DNA of 64,000 nt from an uncultured Saccharospirillaceae bacterium (GCA_947503895.1 CANNFT010000009.1:124001-188000); one strand, 5' to 3'. Positions 1-9,764 are shown, numbered from the stretch's first letter. Numbers and translations are program-made. Notes: a model not told the origin generated them from the sequence alone.

Positions 1-2971
1 GACCAGATGCTAACAATGCACTGTGCTGTATTAATGCATTCAAGATGTGACGCCCTTTTAATTTACCGGCCTCTACGATCATGAGCAGATCCTTTGAGAC
101 GTTTCTTTGCCAACCTTGCAAAATGAGCGTGTTCGAAACATCTTGCGTCTGGGATGCACTCGGAAGATTAACGACGACTCGAATTTCTTGAATGTTATAC
201 GTTTGATCCGCCAGCAGGGCTCGACTATTCAACACAAGCGGTTTAAGTTCTCGACGAATACTTTCTAAATGACCTTGACCGATGCTCCCATAAGGTAAAA
301 TGCCTTCACCCAACCATTGGCTATGCGGAGTGGTCGAATGATCATCTTCACCATGGTCATCCAACGATAGGTCAGGCGATGCTAAGCATTCGTTTAACCA
401 TTGCTGTTTAAGCTGGTGTCGCATCAACCCATTTAGTTCAAATGGTTCATCATCATTTTGCAATGTGGGTGTGCTGGGCATGTGAATATCCAATACGCGA
501 TTTAAATAATAGCGCGTGGGATGCATCCAAAAAGCCAATAGATCTTCCAGTTCAAGCGTGGCGCTTGTAGCCTGTGCATTTGATACGTGTACGTTTGAAG
601 TGTGTGTCGTAGACGGGTCAATATCAGGATCAGCCGACCCGTGTGCAGCCAGCCAATCATGATTGTAACTACGCACAGAGCTGTTTTGTTGATAATAAAT
701 GGGATTGAAAGCTTGTAATGGATGCTGAGTAAATAAGTGCGCCATCATACGCTGAGATTGAATCTCACGGGTCTCAGTTTCGTCACCGCTCAAATAAAAA
801 CCGTGAGCGAAATAATCTACCAGTTCGGCCAGCACGACCGATTGTGTTAATGGGCCATCGTCTTTTTGGCTTTTGCTTCGGTAGCTTAACCATAAACTAT
901 GCCGTGCCGAAATCAGCGCTTCTAAAAATAAATAGCGGTCTTCATCTCGACGACTTCGATCGCCCAGTCGTCGCTCGCTTTGCATCAAATCAAATCCACT
1001 TGGCGGCACAAACCTTGGGTAATCACTATCGTTTAAGCCTAAAATCGCGACGACCTTAAACGGAATTGAGCGCATGGGCAGCAAAGTACAAAAATTCACT
1101 TTACCGACCATAAAATGTTGACTGCCACCACTGTGCTGTAACTTTTGCTCTATTGCATCCGCCACTAATACATATGGAATGGAGCGTTGATAATGCACAC
1201 GCTGTACACCGGCCGCCCAGTTTTCAATGGCTTGATGCACGGTTTCCATCACCGACTCTTCATCTGCTTGCGGCGAACATAAAATGTTGAGCCATCGGTA
1301 CAAAAACTGCGTCCATTGTGCAGCGCTTTTAGCTTCAGACGCTTCTGCTTTATAAGACTGCAAATCTTGCAAGAAAGACATCACGGGTCCAAGCAATATA
1401 GCTTCTAAACCCTCTACAGACGGCACTGGGACAATATTTTCCACTGGCTGTTGACCGGCTGCAGCGTACCCCATCAGTAAGCGCTTAAATCCATAGGCCC
1501 AAGAATTTTCGTCCCAGCTCGGAAGATCCTGCCGCTGACGATCTTCACCATCGAATCCCCATCGGATACCCGCCTGCTCCAACCAATTTTTTATGGTCAC
1601 AATATTCGCTTCCGTGAGCGCATAAGCTTGGTAAATGGCGGGCGTTTCAAGCAAAGCCAGCACTTCCGACAACGTCATGCGGCTGTCCGGTAAGTGCAAC
1701 AATGCGACACACGCACTGAGTAACGGATGCTCGGCTTGAGCGGGTCGGTCAGATATCGAATAAGGAATTCTTGGACGCCTGCTGGCAAATACGGCGTCAA
1801 TGTACGGGGCGTAAGACGCAACATCAGGGATCATCACCACCACGTCTTGCGGTATCAGCTTATCGTTTTCTGATTGCTTTGATTCGAATAGAGACAACAA
1901 GTGATCATGGAGCACTTCTAGCTCTCGCATGGGACTATGACACCCGACCATTTGTACGCTCGCATCTTGCGAGTCAATGGCAACCGGCTCACTGACTGTG
2001 TCTTCTAGTTGCAAAATTTGATGCTGCAAATGTTGTAATAAATTGTGAGGAGCCTGCTCGAAAAATAAGCTGTGTTCTTCAACCGAATCCATCTCCAATA
2101 GCAGGCGCTGATATTCCTTACCCATTCGACCAAAGGATGCCAGTAAAGGATTGCCCGAAGACGCACCTAAGGCTTCTCGTCCACGCAACCTGAGTCGCGC
2201 TTGTTGTTGCTCATCCAACACGTCTCCCCAATAAAATTGACTGGGGTTCGGCGTCATAACATGAATATCCATGTGCTTAGATAGTCGGTGAAGGGTTTCT
2301 AACTGGTGCTTAGGTAGCGCAGAAAAACCAAAAAACACGACCTGTTTGGGTAAACGAGCACTGGCGGAAGGGTTCACTAATAGACGTTGAAACTCTTCCA
2401 GCATGCTGGCGCGATGGGAGAGAGGTAATTGCTTTTGCTGAGCATATTGTCTTAATTCATACCAGAGTCGAGCCTGCCAACGATCTTGCTCCCCTAACGG
2501 AATGTCACCGATCTTGCACTCGCCGTCTTCCCACTGATGTATCCAGTCTGGGCGATACACTAAGTACTGATCAAATAAGTCGGCAATTTGTCCCGAAAGC
2601 TGAAATTGCTGCTGTTCAGTGTTGCCTTGGCGATACTTTAGTAATGGCTCAAAATCGACTTGCGATTCAAGGTCAGGTAATCGCTCATGGATCAGCCAAC
2701 TCAAGCTATCTTTGCTGAAGATTGACTCATCCGCCAAGTCTGGCATGAGCTGTCTTTGAATCTGCCAGAAGAAACGCGAGGGCATGGGAAATTCGATGTT
2801 CGCCGCCACGCCCAATGCTTGTGCCAGCTGCATTTTTAGCCAGTGCGCCAAACCTGGGTTTTCTACCACGACCCAGTCTGCCTCAAGGGGCGCGGATTTC
2901 GATTGGATTAAAAGACGAGCCAGTTCAGCAAATAGCCGTTCTACCGTATTAGACTGGTATATCGTGAGCAT
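1..2971 (-). CDS. recC: Exodeoxyribonuclease V subunit gamma RecC (3' end off the window)
   Basis: An open frame of 990 codons runs from an ATG at 2971 to the left edge with no stop. The family is about 1,120 residues in E. coli, so roughly 130 C-terminal residues are missing. Recognisable stretches include NTVERLFAELARLL near the N-terminus, VYRPDWIHQWEDGE, VVFFGFSALPKHQLETLH, and ILGLNDSDYPR followed by PPSGFDLM near residue 650. RecC is the Chi-recognising scaffold of the RecBCD helicase-nuclease, which processes double-strand breaks in the cytoplasm. The start has AGAGAG about 5-9 bases upstream. recB and recD would be expected beyond the left edge, but that is inference. The divergent Hpt gene starts about 180 bases away. 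Confidence 0.95.
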   Translation of the reverse strand, partial: MLTIYQSNTVERLFAELARLLIQSKSAPLEADWVVVENPGLAHWLKMQLAQALGVAANIEFPMPSRFFWQIQRQLMPDLADESIFSKDSLSWLIHERLPDLESQVDFEPLLKYRQGNTEQQQFQLSGQIADLFDQYLVYRPDWIHQWEDGECKIGDIPLGEQDRWQARLWYELRQYAQQKQLPLSHRASMLEEFQRLLVNPSASARLPKQVVFFGFSALPKHQLETLHRLSKHMDIHVMTPNPSQFYWGDVLDEQQQARLRLRGREALGASSGNPLLASFGRMGKEYQRLLLEMDSVEEHSLFFEQAPHNLLQHLQHQILQLEDTVSEPVAIDSQDASVQMVGCHSPMRELEVLHDHLLSLFESKQSENDKLIPQDVVVMIPDVASYAPYIDAVFASRRPRIPYSISDRPAQAEHPLLSACVALLHLPDSRMTLSEVLALLETPAIYQAYALTEANIVTIKNWLEQAGIRWGFDGEDRQRQDLPSWDENSWAYGFKRLLMGYAAAGQQPVENIVPVPSVEGLEAILLGPVMSFLQDLQSYKAEASEAKSAAQWTQFLYRWLNILCSPQADEESVMETVHQAIENWAAGVQRVHYQRSIPYVLVADAIEQKLQHSGGSQHFMVGKVNFCTLLPMRSIPFKVVAILGLNDSDYPRFVPPSGFDLMQSERRLGDRSRRDEDRYLFLEALISARHSLWLSYRSKSQKDDGPLTQSVVLAELVDYFAHGFYLSGDETETREIQSQRMMAHLFTQHPLQAFNPIYYQQNSSVRSYNHDWLAAHGSADPDIDPSTTHTSNVHVSNAQATSATLELEDLLAFWMHPTRYYLNRVLDIHMPSTPTLQNDDEPFELNGLMRHQLKQQWLNECLASPDLSLDDHGEDDHSTTPHSQWLGEGILPYGSIGQGHLESIRRELKPLVLNSRALLADQTYNIQEIRVVVNLPSASQTQDVSNTLILQGWQRNVSKDLLMIVEAGKLKGRHILNALIQHSALLASG

Positions 2972-3152
2972 TGGACTCTCTGTTGATCGCTCAAAGAATG
3001 GGTGCCGGACCGTATTCTCTGAGCCTTGCTAAAATACAATATTAGAAAGGAGACCGCTCAGCGTGTCCACCGTTGTTCCAACGGAAATAGCGATTGTTTC
3101 GACCATCGCCTAGATCAGCCATTTGACATTAATGCGCTCTGAGCCAGACTGA

Positions 3153-3554
3153 ATGGGTGATAGAGGGATCGAATGTGGGGGAGCGGCGGTGTCTGATTGG
3201 CCTGATGAAATGCCGGGACTGGATGTAGCAAAGGCTCTGCGCCAGTTAGGCGGTAAAAAGCCACTTTACTGCCGCTTGCTATCCATGTTTTTGGAAGGAC
3301 ACACCTCAGATCACGAACGTTTGGCAGCCGCTTATTCTGCTGAGGACTGGGCTGCTATGCACGAAATCAGCCATGCCTTGAAAGGCGTGTCGGGCAACCT
3401 AGCCGCCACTGAATTGTATGACACTTGCCTAGCCATTGAGGAAAAACTTAAAAAAAACGACCATGATTTAGACGCCGAAGTCTCAAGATTGGCCGAATGC
3501 ATGCCCACCACGCTGTCCTCAATGTCTCACATCATCACTCTGCCACAAGCATAA
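3153..3554 (+). CDS. Orphan Hpt (histidine phosphotransfer) domain protein
   Basis: This 133-residue protein consists essentially of one Hpt domain. The phospho-accepting histidine lies in ISHALKGVSGNLAA near residue 74, which fits the family motif HxLKG. Hpt proteins relay phosphate between hybrid histidine kinases and response regulators in the cytoplasm. No kinase or regulator is adjacent; the only hybrid kinase in this window is at 51-53 kb, and any partnership with it is speculation. The ATG at 3153 directly follows an in-frame TGA and lacks a ribosome site. A GTG at 3189 preceded by GGGGGAG is the more likely true start and gives about 121 residues. Confidence 0.8.
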   Translation: MGDRGIECGGAAVSDWPDEMPGLDVAKALRQLGGKKPLYCRLLSMFLEGHTSDHERLAAAYSAEDWAAMHEISHALKGVSGNLAATELYDTCLAIEEKLKKNDHDLDAEVSRLAECMPTTLSSMSHIITLPQA

Positions 3555-3566
3555 CCTTGCTAACGT

Positions 3567-4205
3567 TTATGAAGACTTTTTAAAGAAAGCGACATCTTTA
3601 TCCATCTGGGTGTAACCCATCTTTAACCACTCGCTTAACCACTCGAACGTTTCATGGCTATAAAAACAGATGTGTGTGGGATCGTTTTTATAATGCCAGC
3701 GGGAGAATGCATCAACGTCCATGACTAATTTTGTCATCAGCGCCAGTGTACCGCCATCAACTAACCATTGGTGCCATTTAGGCAGCAATGCATTGGGGTG
3801 CTGTACATGCTCAATGACTTCTGTCGATGTGATGGCATGATAATGATTCGGCTTGAGGACGGAAGAATCTGGGAAATAAAAATGATCAAACAATGCAACA
3901 TTCATCCCGTCATTCCTCATCATATCGGCTAACGCCGGCCCCGGCCCGCAACCAAATTCCAACACCAGACTGCCACGCTCAAGCCTTTCAGATAACGGTG
4001 CCCATAGGCGATTCAAGAATTGCCGATAACCCGGATCGTCCACCGTGTTTTCATGCAGGTCATACTCCGCTTTTTCTGCTTCAGGTGTCAGGTAAAACTG
4101 AGGAGGAACGTACACCAACGCACACTCACTGCATTGTAGATAAGAGCGGCGCTTGTCTTCATAAAAATGCCGGTGAGACGAAGACAAACAAAGAGGACAC
4201 GTCAT
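3567..4205 (-). CDS. Zinc-ribbon class I SAM-dependent methyltransferase
   Basis: A 212-residue cytoplasmic protein. The N-terminus carries a zinc-ribbon pattern, CPLC near residue 3 and CSEC near residue 26. A Rossmann methyltransferase domain follows, with motif I as VLEFGCGPGPALADMM near residues 81-96 and a later TEVIEHVQHP segment typical of Methyltransf_11/23 families. It therefore binds S-adenosylmethionine, but the substrate cannot be read from sequence. It ends 12 bases from the convergent Hpt gene and stands alone. The start has AGG about 9 bases upstream. Confidence 0.8.
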   Translation of the reverse strand: MTCPLCLSSSHRHFYEDKRRSYLQCSECALVYVPPQFYLTPEAEKAEYDLHENTVDDPGYRQFLNRLWAPLSERLERGSLVLEFGCGPGPALADMMRNDGMNVALFDHFYFPDSSVLKPNHYHAITSTEVIEHVQHPNALLPKWHQWLVDGGTLALMTKLVMDVDAFSRWHYKNDPTHICFYSHETFEWLSEWLKMGYTQMDKDVAFFKKSS

Positions 4206-4404
4206 AGAAAAGGCCTAAAGTCCTGATAAAAACATGGGATGGGCTGAAATGTTCGCGATTAAGTATGATAACACTCTGCACCTTCAGACAATATGCACAG
4301 ACCCATAGTGTTGGCTAAAACAAGAATGGCCGCTCATAGATGAAGCCATCCGCCAGCTCAGCAGTCTAGTCGACTGCCGAGCGGGTCTTGTCAAGTTCTA
4401 GGCG

Positions 4405-4470
4405 TGCTCTTAAAGATCCAACGTGTTAAATCAAAAAAGCACAACACAGACAACAGGCCCTGTAGGACAA
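4405..4470 (+). repeat. Degenerate dispersed repeat, copy 1 (partner near 55.1 kb)
   Basis: This stretch shares an ordered set of words with 55086-55162 on the same strand: an AAGAT.AAC block, then TAAATCAAAAA, GCACAACAC, and a CCC.GTAGG.CAA block. The two copies are about 50 kb apart, both in gene-free sequence. Nothing in them looks coding. They may be relics of a mobile or palindromic element; the alignment was made by eye only. Confidence 0.5.
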
Positions 4471-5100
4471 TTATAGAGGCGCCCCCAAGTCTAACGGTGG
4501 CAACGTGCCGTCGAGTGCAGCCTCGACAAACTGCAATCGATCTTGTCCAAAAAAGACGCGGCCATCGACGATAAAACCAGGCGCACCAAAGAAACCCTTT
4601 TCGACTGCTTGATCCATATTGTTCTTAAGCGTCCCTTTAACACTTTCTTGCTGCACACCCGCTTGCAAGGCTTCAACATCGACACCACAGCGAACAAAAT
4701 GCTCACTCATTGCCAGAGGATTCGTCACATCCAGCCCTTCCTCCCAAAGCGCGCGAAATGTTAACTCAACAAAATTCGCTACCTTTTCAGGAGAAGTTTG
4801 CTGTAACCAAATGGTCGCTCGCAAAAGCGGAATAGTGTTAAAGGGAAATTTAGGATGCCATTTAATGGGCAAATTATAATGCTGGGCCCAAGTGACACAA
4901 TCTTGAAAAATCCATTTCGCTTTTGCCGGTAAAAACGCGGGAGATTTATTCTCGACTGCTTTATGCAAAGCGCCCAACAGCATGGGCACATACTCAATTG
5001 TGGCACCCGTCTTTTCACAAATCTTCGGTAACTGTGTTTGAGCCAAGTAAGAGTAAGGGCTAACATAATCAAAATAAAAAGCGACAGATTTGGTCATCAT
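4471..5100 (-). CDS. DsbA-fold 2-hydroxychromene-2-carboxylate isomerase family protein
   Basis: About 209 residues from the chosen start. The N-terminus KSVAFYFDYVSPYSYLAQTQ is the typical opening of the HCCA isomerase/kappa-GST branch of the DsbA family, with SPYS at the position of the usual thioredoxin CxxC. KWHPKFPFNT in the middle and KGFFGAPGFIVDGRVFFGQDRL near the C-terminus are the conserved blocks that bind glutathione. The family isomerises hydroxychromene carboxylates in naphthalene catabolism, but many members have unknown substrates, and no catabolic genes are adjacent. AGGAA at 5106-5110 supports the ATG pair at 5100/5097 rather than the upstream ATG at 5145, whose leader would run into the divergent gene. 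Confidence 0.85.
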   Translation of the reverse strand: MMTKSVAFYFDYVSPYSYLAQTQLPKICEKTGATIEYVPMLLGALHKAVENKSPAFLPAKAKWIFQDCVTWAQHYNLPIKWHPKFPFNTIPLLRATIWLQQTSPEKVANFVELTFRALWEEGLDVTNPLAMSEHFVRCGVDVEALQAGVQQESVKGTLKNNMDQAVEKGFFGAPGFIVDGRVFFGQDRLQFVEAALDGTLPPLDLGAPL

Positions 5101-6215
5101 TGAAATTCCTAAACAGTCAATATAAACAGGCGGCCAGTCTCCCACCCGTTGGGGGTTTCAGTGCCTATCACACCATATTGAGATTATTAATCACAATGGG
5201 CATTTCCGTCTTATTACAAGGCTGTTTCGACCAGGGTAGTGCCGCCTTGTGGCAGGACTACCACATGCGAATCCATAATGTCTTTGCCGGTCAAATACAA
5301 GCAAACGAGCATACTGTTCAAGCCTATTCGCCTACCCCTGCCATACGACTACCACCGCGCCGCGATCGAATCATACCGTTGGAGTCTCCGAAAATATCAC
5401 TTTGGGAGTTTCTGAAAATGCACGATTGTGCGCTCAATTCCTTGATCGCGAAACGGAATAGTCCACTCGGTAAAGTCATGCCTCCGAGCCAATACCTAAT
5501 CTATACGCAAGCCTTTATTCCATTAGCGAATGACTGTATGCAACAATCTGAAATCTCGCCAACATTAAAAAACTCACTCTCTGAAGCCCTGACATTTTAT
5601 CGCCAACACCGGCGTACAATGATTCAAAATGCCGTCTTTCATGCTGAGTTAGAGCAATTGTTTCACCCTAGGCAAGGCTGGAGTCGAGAAAGACAGTTCC
5701 CCTCTACGGGTATTCCTGAATTCAATCTATGGATTCAAGCATTATCACTTTCAACGCCCCCTCAGTTAGACCAAGGTAAAAATTGGACGACTGATGTCGA
5801 GACGTCTTTGCAAAGGCTGGCTCGCAATGCATTGGCAGGCCATTGGATAGATGAAATAACAAAGGCGACCCATCAATTAAGCCTTGTCAATCAACGCATG
5901 TTGAACACCAAACCACTCTGCATATCTGACCGGTTATCCGAACAGGGAAAAATTATGCAGACAGTATTCCAAAAACATTTCGCAGGGAATCTCCAACCTT
6001 GGATCAGTGAACTGCACCGCTTTGGCGAAGCCTTTAAAATTCAATTCGCAAAACTGGTAGACGGTCACCCTGCCATGACACGCTTTAATTATTCTTTATT
6101 TATTGATCCGAACGGGCCATGGATTCACTTTCAAAACCAGTGGCATGACCATGTAAGTCAATGGCAATACCACCTTAAACAATGCGGATTGATGCCCGCT
6201 CAGTCCGAGTCATAA
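5100..6215 (+). CDS. DUF3080-family lipoprotein
   Basis: A 371-residue protein with a lipoprotein signal: a hydrophobic run from about residue 26 ends in the lipobox LLQGC, with Cys at about residue 42. The body matches DUF3080 as I know it: LPPRRDRIIPLESPKISLWEFL, then HDCALNSLIAKRNSPLGKVM and PPSQYLIYTQAF. The function of the family is unknown. The only in-frame start that keeps the signal intact is a TTG at 5100, which lies on the start codon of the divergent isomerase gene. The two genes thus share their 5' ends base for base, with no room for a separate promoter region. Confidence 0.8.
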   Translation: MKFLNSQYKQAASLPPVGGFSAYHTILRLLITMGISVLLQGCFDQGSAALWQDYHMRIHNVFAGQIQANEHTVQAYSPTPAIRLPPRRDRIIPLESPKISLWEFLKMHDCALNSLIAKRNSPLGKVMPPSQYLIYTQAFIPLANDCMQQSEISPTLKNSLSEALTFYRQHRRTMIQNAVFHAELEQLFHPRQGWSRERQFPSTGIPEFNLWIQALSLSTPPQLDQGKNWTTDVETSLQRLARNALAGHWIDEITKATHQLSLVNQRMLNTKPLCISDRLSEQGKIMQTVFQKHFAGNLQPWISELHRFGEAFKIQFAKLVDGHPAMTRFNYSLFIDPNGPWIHFQNQWHDHVSQWQYHLKQCGLMPAQSES

Positions 6216-6638
6216 TGGCAGTTTTCAGACTTCAAACTCAATTAACCTCAGCATCAAGTACCGCTAAACACTGAGTTTGCCCATAAAGTCATCAATTTTC
6301 GAAAAATCAGCCCCACGCCGATGATATTGGCACAGTACAACGCAAAGTCGAAACGCACCAAAAACATGCAAATCTATTGCACACCCACCCAAATAATAAA
6401 ACTATCGTACTTAAAGAAGGGTTAAGTTGAGGAACAGTCGTCCCATTAAGTGCTTTCAGCTCAAAAAATGAAGGGTGGCTCACGTTGACAAAGAAATCTT
6501 ATGGGATAACCTGCTTCGACTTGTATTGTCGGACAAGATAATCATTGGACTCAGCACCGATAGGTCGCCGACTCCATTAGGCAGTGATGCCCTCTGTATG
6601 ACCTACAGAGATACAGGAATAAAAATAAAATAAGTCCT
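6216..6638. other. Gene-free stretch upstream of the first GQA-motif protein
   Basis: No coding potential is seen on either strand. A TTGACA at 6485-6490 could be a -35 box, but no good -10 sits at the right distance. The region is probably a promoter and leader for the gene at 6639. Confidence 0.4.
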
Positions 6639-7505
6639 ATGAATAAAGCTCTCTCACGTGAACAATTGATCCGTTTTAGCCTGTTATCCAGTCTGTCGAC
6701 AGGGGCATGGTCTGATCTTCAGCCGTTAGAAGACGCTGAATTGGGCCGCTACGTCGGCCAAGCGTACATAGAAATGGACAGCTACATCGACAATAGCACG
6801 AAATTTAGCCGCATTACGTTTGGTGAGAATATTAAGATTCAAGCCAATGCAGACCTAATTGAACTCGGCCAATACAGCCGCTCTGGCGAGACTCAAGCGG
6901 CAGACTTAAGCCTCAGTAATGTAGGCTTTGGTTACATTGACGACGACGGAAAAATTATCCCCTTTGAAGTGAACAACCCGTTTTTCGAATGGGCCATTGA
7001 TGATGTGACCAATGATGTACTCGGCTTCAGAATGGGATTCGAGGAAGCCAGCGGCGTATTTCAAGCTGACATTGCATCGTTCAGTGGCAACATTGGAATG
7101 ACATTTAACGATGCCGCCAACAGTATCACCTATGCTGGTCAGCTATCTGGCGCCTCTCAAACTCTGGATAATATTCGCTCCAGCGTGTTAGGACTCAACA
7201 GCAGCGATTGCAGTGCTGTTTCGGGCGTGGAGTGCAGTTACGATTTAAGCAACTTTCGCAGTTTTAATGTCGGCGACGCCGATGGCTCTTCAACATCCGA
7301 TTTTTTTGTGTCATTCCAAAAACAAAATTTAACGTGGAAATGGGGTGATCAAGCAAATGGAGAGACCAGCAGTTACACGACCACATCAGGATTCTTTATG
7401 AGTCTGCCCACCAGCAACGTGATTAACCTAGGCGATGCTTCGACGGGCACGTCCTCATTGAGGACAGAGTTTATAGACCGTGGTGTCGGGCGCTGGACAA
7501 ATTAA
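6639..7505 (+). CDS. Secreted GQA-motif protein, paralog 1 (DUF6160/Fil-like)
   Basis: A 288-residue protein with a weak signal peptide (RFSLLSSLSTGAWS, probable cleavage near residue 25). A conserved opening follows, LEDAELGRYVGQAYIEMDSY. It shares blocks with the proteins at 7580 and 15413: FSRITFGENIKI, ADLIELGQYSR, DDDGKIIPFEVNNPF and, at the C-terminus, SLRTEFIDRGVGRW. It is the shortest of the three and divergent. The acidic residues just before GQA are typical of a secreted family I associate with DUF6160/Fil proteins, but that label is uncertain. Role unknown; likely surface or periplasmic. It is convergent with paralog 2, 75 bases apart. Confidence 0.7.
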   Translation: MNKALSREQLIRFSLLSSLSTGAWSDLQPLEDAELGRYVGQAYIEMDSYIDNSTKFSRITFGENIKIQANADLIELGQYSRSGETQAADLSLSNVGFGYIDDDGKIIPFEVNNPFFEWAIDDVTNDVLGFRMGFEEASGVFQADIASFSGNIGMTFNDAANSITYAGQLSGASQTLDNIRSSVLGLNSSDCSAVSGVECSYDLSNFRSFNVGDADGSSTSDFFVSFQKQNLTWKWGDQANGETSSYTTTSGFFMSLPTSNVINLGDASTGTSSLRTEFIDRGVGRWTN

Positions 7506-7579
7506 GGGAAACACGGCTTCCGATTTATCGATTTCTAAGAGACAGCCTCTACGCTCCTATTTTGGCCAGACACTGGAGA

Positions 7580-8659
7580 CTATTGCGGAGGCTTATACAC
7601 CGATTCGGTTCCCCAGCGCGCATTTTCTGCACCCATCACAATACCTCGGTTTATAAATTCCGTTCTTGACCGAGGAATCCCGTGGTCAGCCTGTTCAAAA
7701 TTGATGGTGAGACTTTCTCGCGGTACGTTAAAAAAGGCTCCTTTTACCGTGTCACGTAATTCTTCGTCTGGTGCGCCCCATTTCAGATCGTTTACCGTTT
7801 GAAATGAAACAAACATGCCTTGCCCATAGTCGTACTCGTGGTTCTCTGGGTCATCGTTTACTTTTGTGCCGATTGGCACAGATCGATATTTACTGAGCGG
7901 AAAACAGGTATTTTTATTCACCAGTGACATGGTGCAATCGTCAACGGACAACGTCAGCGGAATGAACCCAAACAAGGTGAAATCAAACTTCGCGCCATTT
8001 GGAATACCGATGGTCGTCGCGCGAATATCGTCAGAATATCCATCCGGTGTGATCAACTCAGCGGTAGACTCCACCGGTCCGGGTAAATTCACGCCGCCAA
8101 ATAAATCCACAGACAACCCAGTGTCTTTGATGGTCACATCGATGTTGCCGGTCATATGCTGAATATCATTCGATAACGTACCGCGTGCCTCACCAAACCC
8201 AAACCTTAAACCGATTAAATCTTTTTTGGAGCCGCTTTCGTCATAAGCAAACTCGATAAACGGGTCTTTCATTTCAAAAGGCACGATCTCACCATTTTGA
8301 TCAATATGTCCTAATGCAAAGTTATGAAAAAGTAAATCGGAGGGGCGACTGGGACCCAGCATGTCATCGTTTCGATCGTATCGGCCTAATTCGATCTTAT
8401 CTGCATTCAGCAGCATTTTAGCTTCAAGCCCAAATTGAATACGGGTAAAGGCATAATTAGATTGCCCATTTTCAAAGTCAGGATGTTCATTGGCATTGTA
8501 ATTTTCTATTTGAATAAATGCTTGGCCGATGGTTTCAGCCATTTCATCTTCATCAATGGCAATCATTTCTCCATAAGAAAAGGCACTAAACAACACACCC
8601 GTCAATAAGGCGGAATGAGATAATCGACGAAGGCTATTTTTAATGAGTTGAATAGACAT
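7580..8659 (-). CDS. Secreted GQA-motif protein, paralog 2
   Basis: A 359-residue protein with signal peptide (SALLTGVLFSAFSYG, cleavage near residue 30) and the family opening IDEDEMAETIGQAFIQIENY. Further blocks shared closely with 15413-16711 are ANEHPDF, FTRIQFGLEAKMLLNADKIE, GHIDQNGEIVPFEMKDPFIE, HMTGNIDVTIKD, KYRSVPIGTKVNDDPE, MFVSFQTVNDLKWGAPDEE and SRTEFINRGI. It is closer to paralog 3 than to paralog 1. A pair of cysteines (DDCTMSLVNKNTCF) may form a disulfide. No enzyme motif is visible. It sits at the left border of the accessory island. Confidence 0.75.
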   Translation of the reverse strand: MSIQLIKNSLRRLSHSALLTGVLFSAFSYGEMIAIDEDEMAETIGQAFIQIENYNANEHPDFENGQSNYAFTRIQFGLEAKMLLNADKIELGRYDRNDDMLGPSRPSDLLFHNFALGHIDQNGEIVPFEMKDPFIEFAYDESGSKKDLIGLRFGFGEARGTLSNDIQHMTGNIDVTIKDTGLSVDLFGGVNLPGPVESTAELITPDGYSDDIRATTIGIPNGAKFDFTLFGFIPLTLSVDDCTMSLVNKNTCFPLSKYRSVPIGTKVNDDPENHEYDYGQGMFVSFQTVNDLKWGAPDEELRDTVKGAFFNVPRESLTINFEQADHGIPRSRTEFINRGIVMGAENARWGTESVYKPPQ

Positions 8660-9744
8660 GGGTTTACCGCAAGAACGCCCTTAAGCTTTTGTTATTATTT
8701 TTATTACGTCATCAATTGGGTGTTGCATCATACTCAGCATCAGATCAATTTATCCCACCGTGTTTTAAAGTGACGTTTAAATCTAATTATGAGCATTAGT
8801 CATCATAATGCAGCATGAGGAAATATGTGCCATTGGCTTAGACCGTATACAACGAAGGCAACCCAGTCAATTGACTCTCCCATCCATCAAAACCAGCGCT
8901 GAAACACCACCCTAAGGTCATAATGTGCAAACCACCCTATACACTGTATAGTTGAAATCAAAACCCACACCATAATACGAGTCCTATTATGCCATGCCGG
9001 CACAGATCGCCATAGGTCTCGAATCACGAATACATCATCCAATTAAGCCATGTCGCAATTGACCACACTCCCTACTTAACGCATGGCCCAAAGAAGCGTT
9101 CAAATTGGACAATAAAATAAAAAAGTACGTCAGTGCATGAAATGAATTAAAGCTGATGCCGCTGAATGGATTGAAACGCAACGATGGGGCTATCTGACTT
9201 CCTAATAACTGCTCAAAAAAATATCTCGTCTTTTAAACTTTTCATTCATTGAACAAGAAGTCTTCGTCCACGAACTTCACCCACCTTGACCCGCTTTGGA
9301 ACAAACGAATCCTCATTAGAGTACTGAAGCTTGTGAAAGCGGTTATAGGACTTAATTCAACGTAGATCGGTCTTTTCTGTCTGCAAGCTGGATCTCCTAA
9401 AGCGAAAAGACCTGTGAACCTCATTCAAGAACGGGCTTTTGGTCATGATTTTATTCTGTGAAAAGCCGTATAAACACACATTGGTTTATCAAGGTGGATC
9501 TGTATAACTCGATTCTAAGAGTTCTCATACGAATCAAGCTACATGGTGGTTACAGGCCGGTTTATAAGCCTATTGTCTAATAACCGGATTTATATCGGAT
9601 TATTTGATTGCTTTGTATTTGGGGTGGGTTAGTATCCGCCACCAAATTGCATGGATTAGGTGAACGGTTGAAAGCAACGGGGAAAACGCAGTCAGTCTTT
9701 CTCTAGCGATAACGAGTCATCAAAGTCCGTCGAATAACCACATT
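8660..9744. other. 1.1 kb without a supportable gene, left part of the accessory island
   Basis: No ORF here reads like a protein. The 60-codon minus frame at 9242-9424 has no ribosome site or recognisable features. Two perfect short palindromes lie at 8937-8951 (CTATACA-C-TGTATAG) and near 8970 (CATAATA-7 nt-TATTATG), which may be operators for the minus-strand gene at 8659 or relics. The stretch reads as eroded sequence next to the cassette-like genes. Confidence 0.4.
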
Positions 9745-9764
9745 GTTAGGCTTGCAGTAGAGCT

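Noticed and set aside
844..3032. Several plus-strand ORFs of 70-80 codons
   Set aside because: They are shadows of the long minus-strand recC frame, which the sequence supports throughout.
9139..9204. Short protein-like reading (ADAAEWIETQRWGYLTS) ending in a stop
   Set aside because: Only about 18 codons between stops; could be the tail of a lost gene, but there is not enough to identify it.
9242..9424. 60-codon minus-strand ORF
   Set aside because: No ribosome site and no recognisable features; likely chance in a degraded region.
9575..9751. Full attC site upstream of the hydrolase
   Set aside because: The GTTAGGC core is present, but the expected inverse core is only GTCTAAT at about 170 bases; too degenerate to call.
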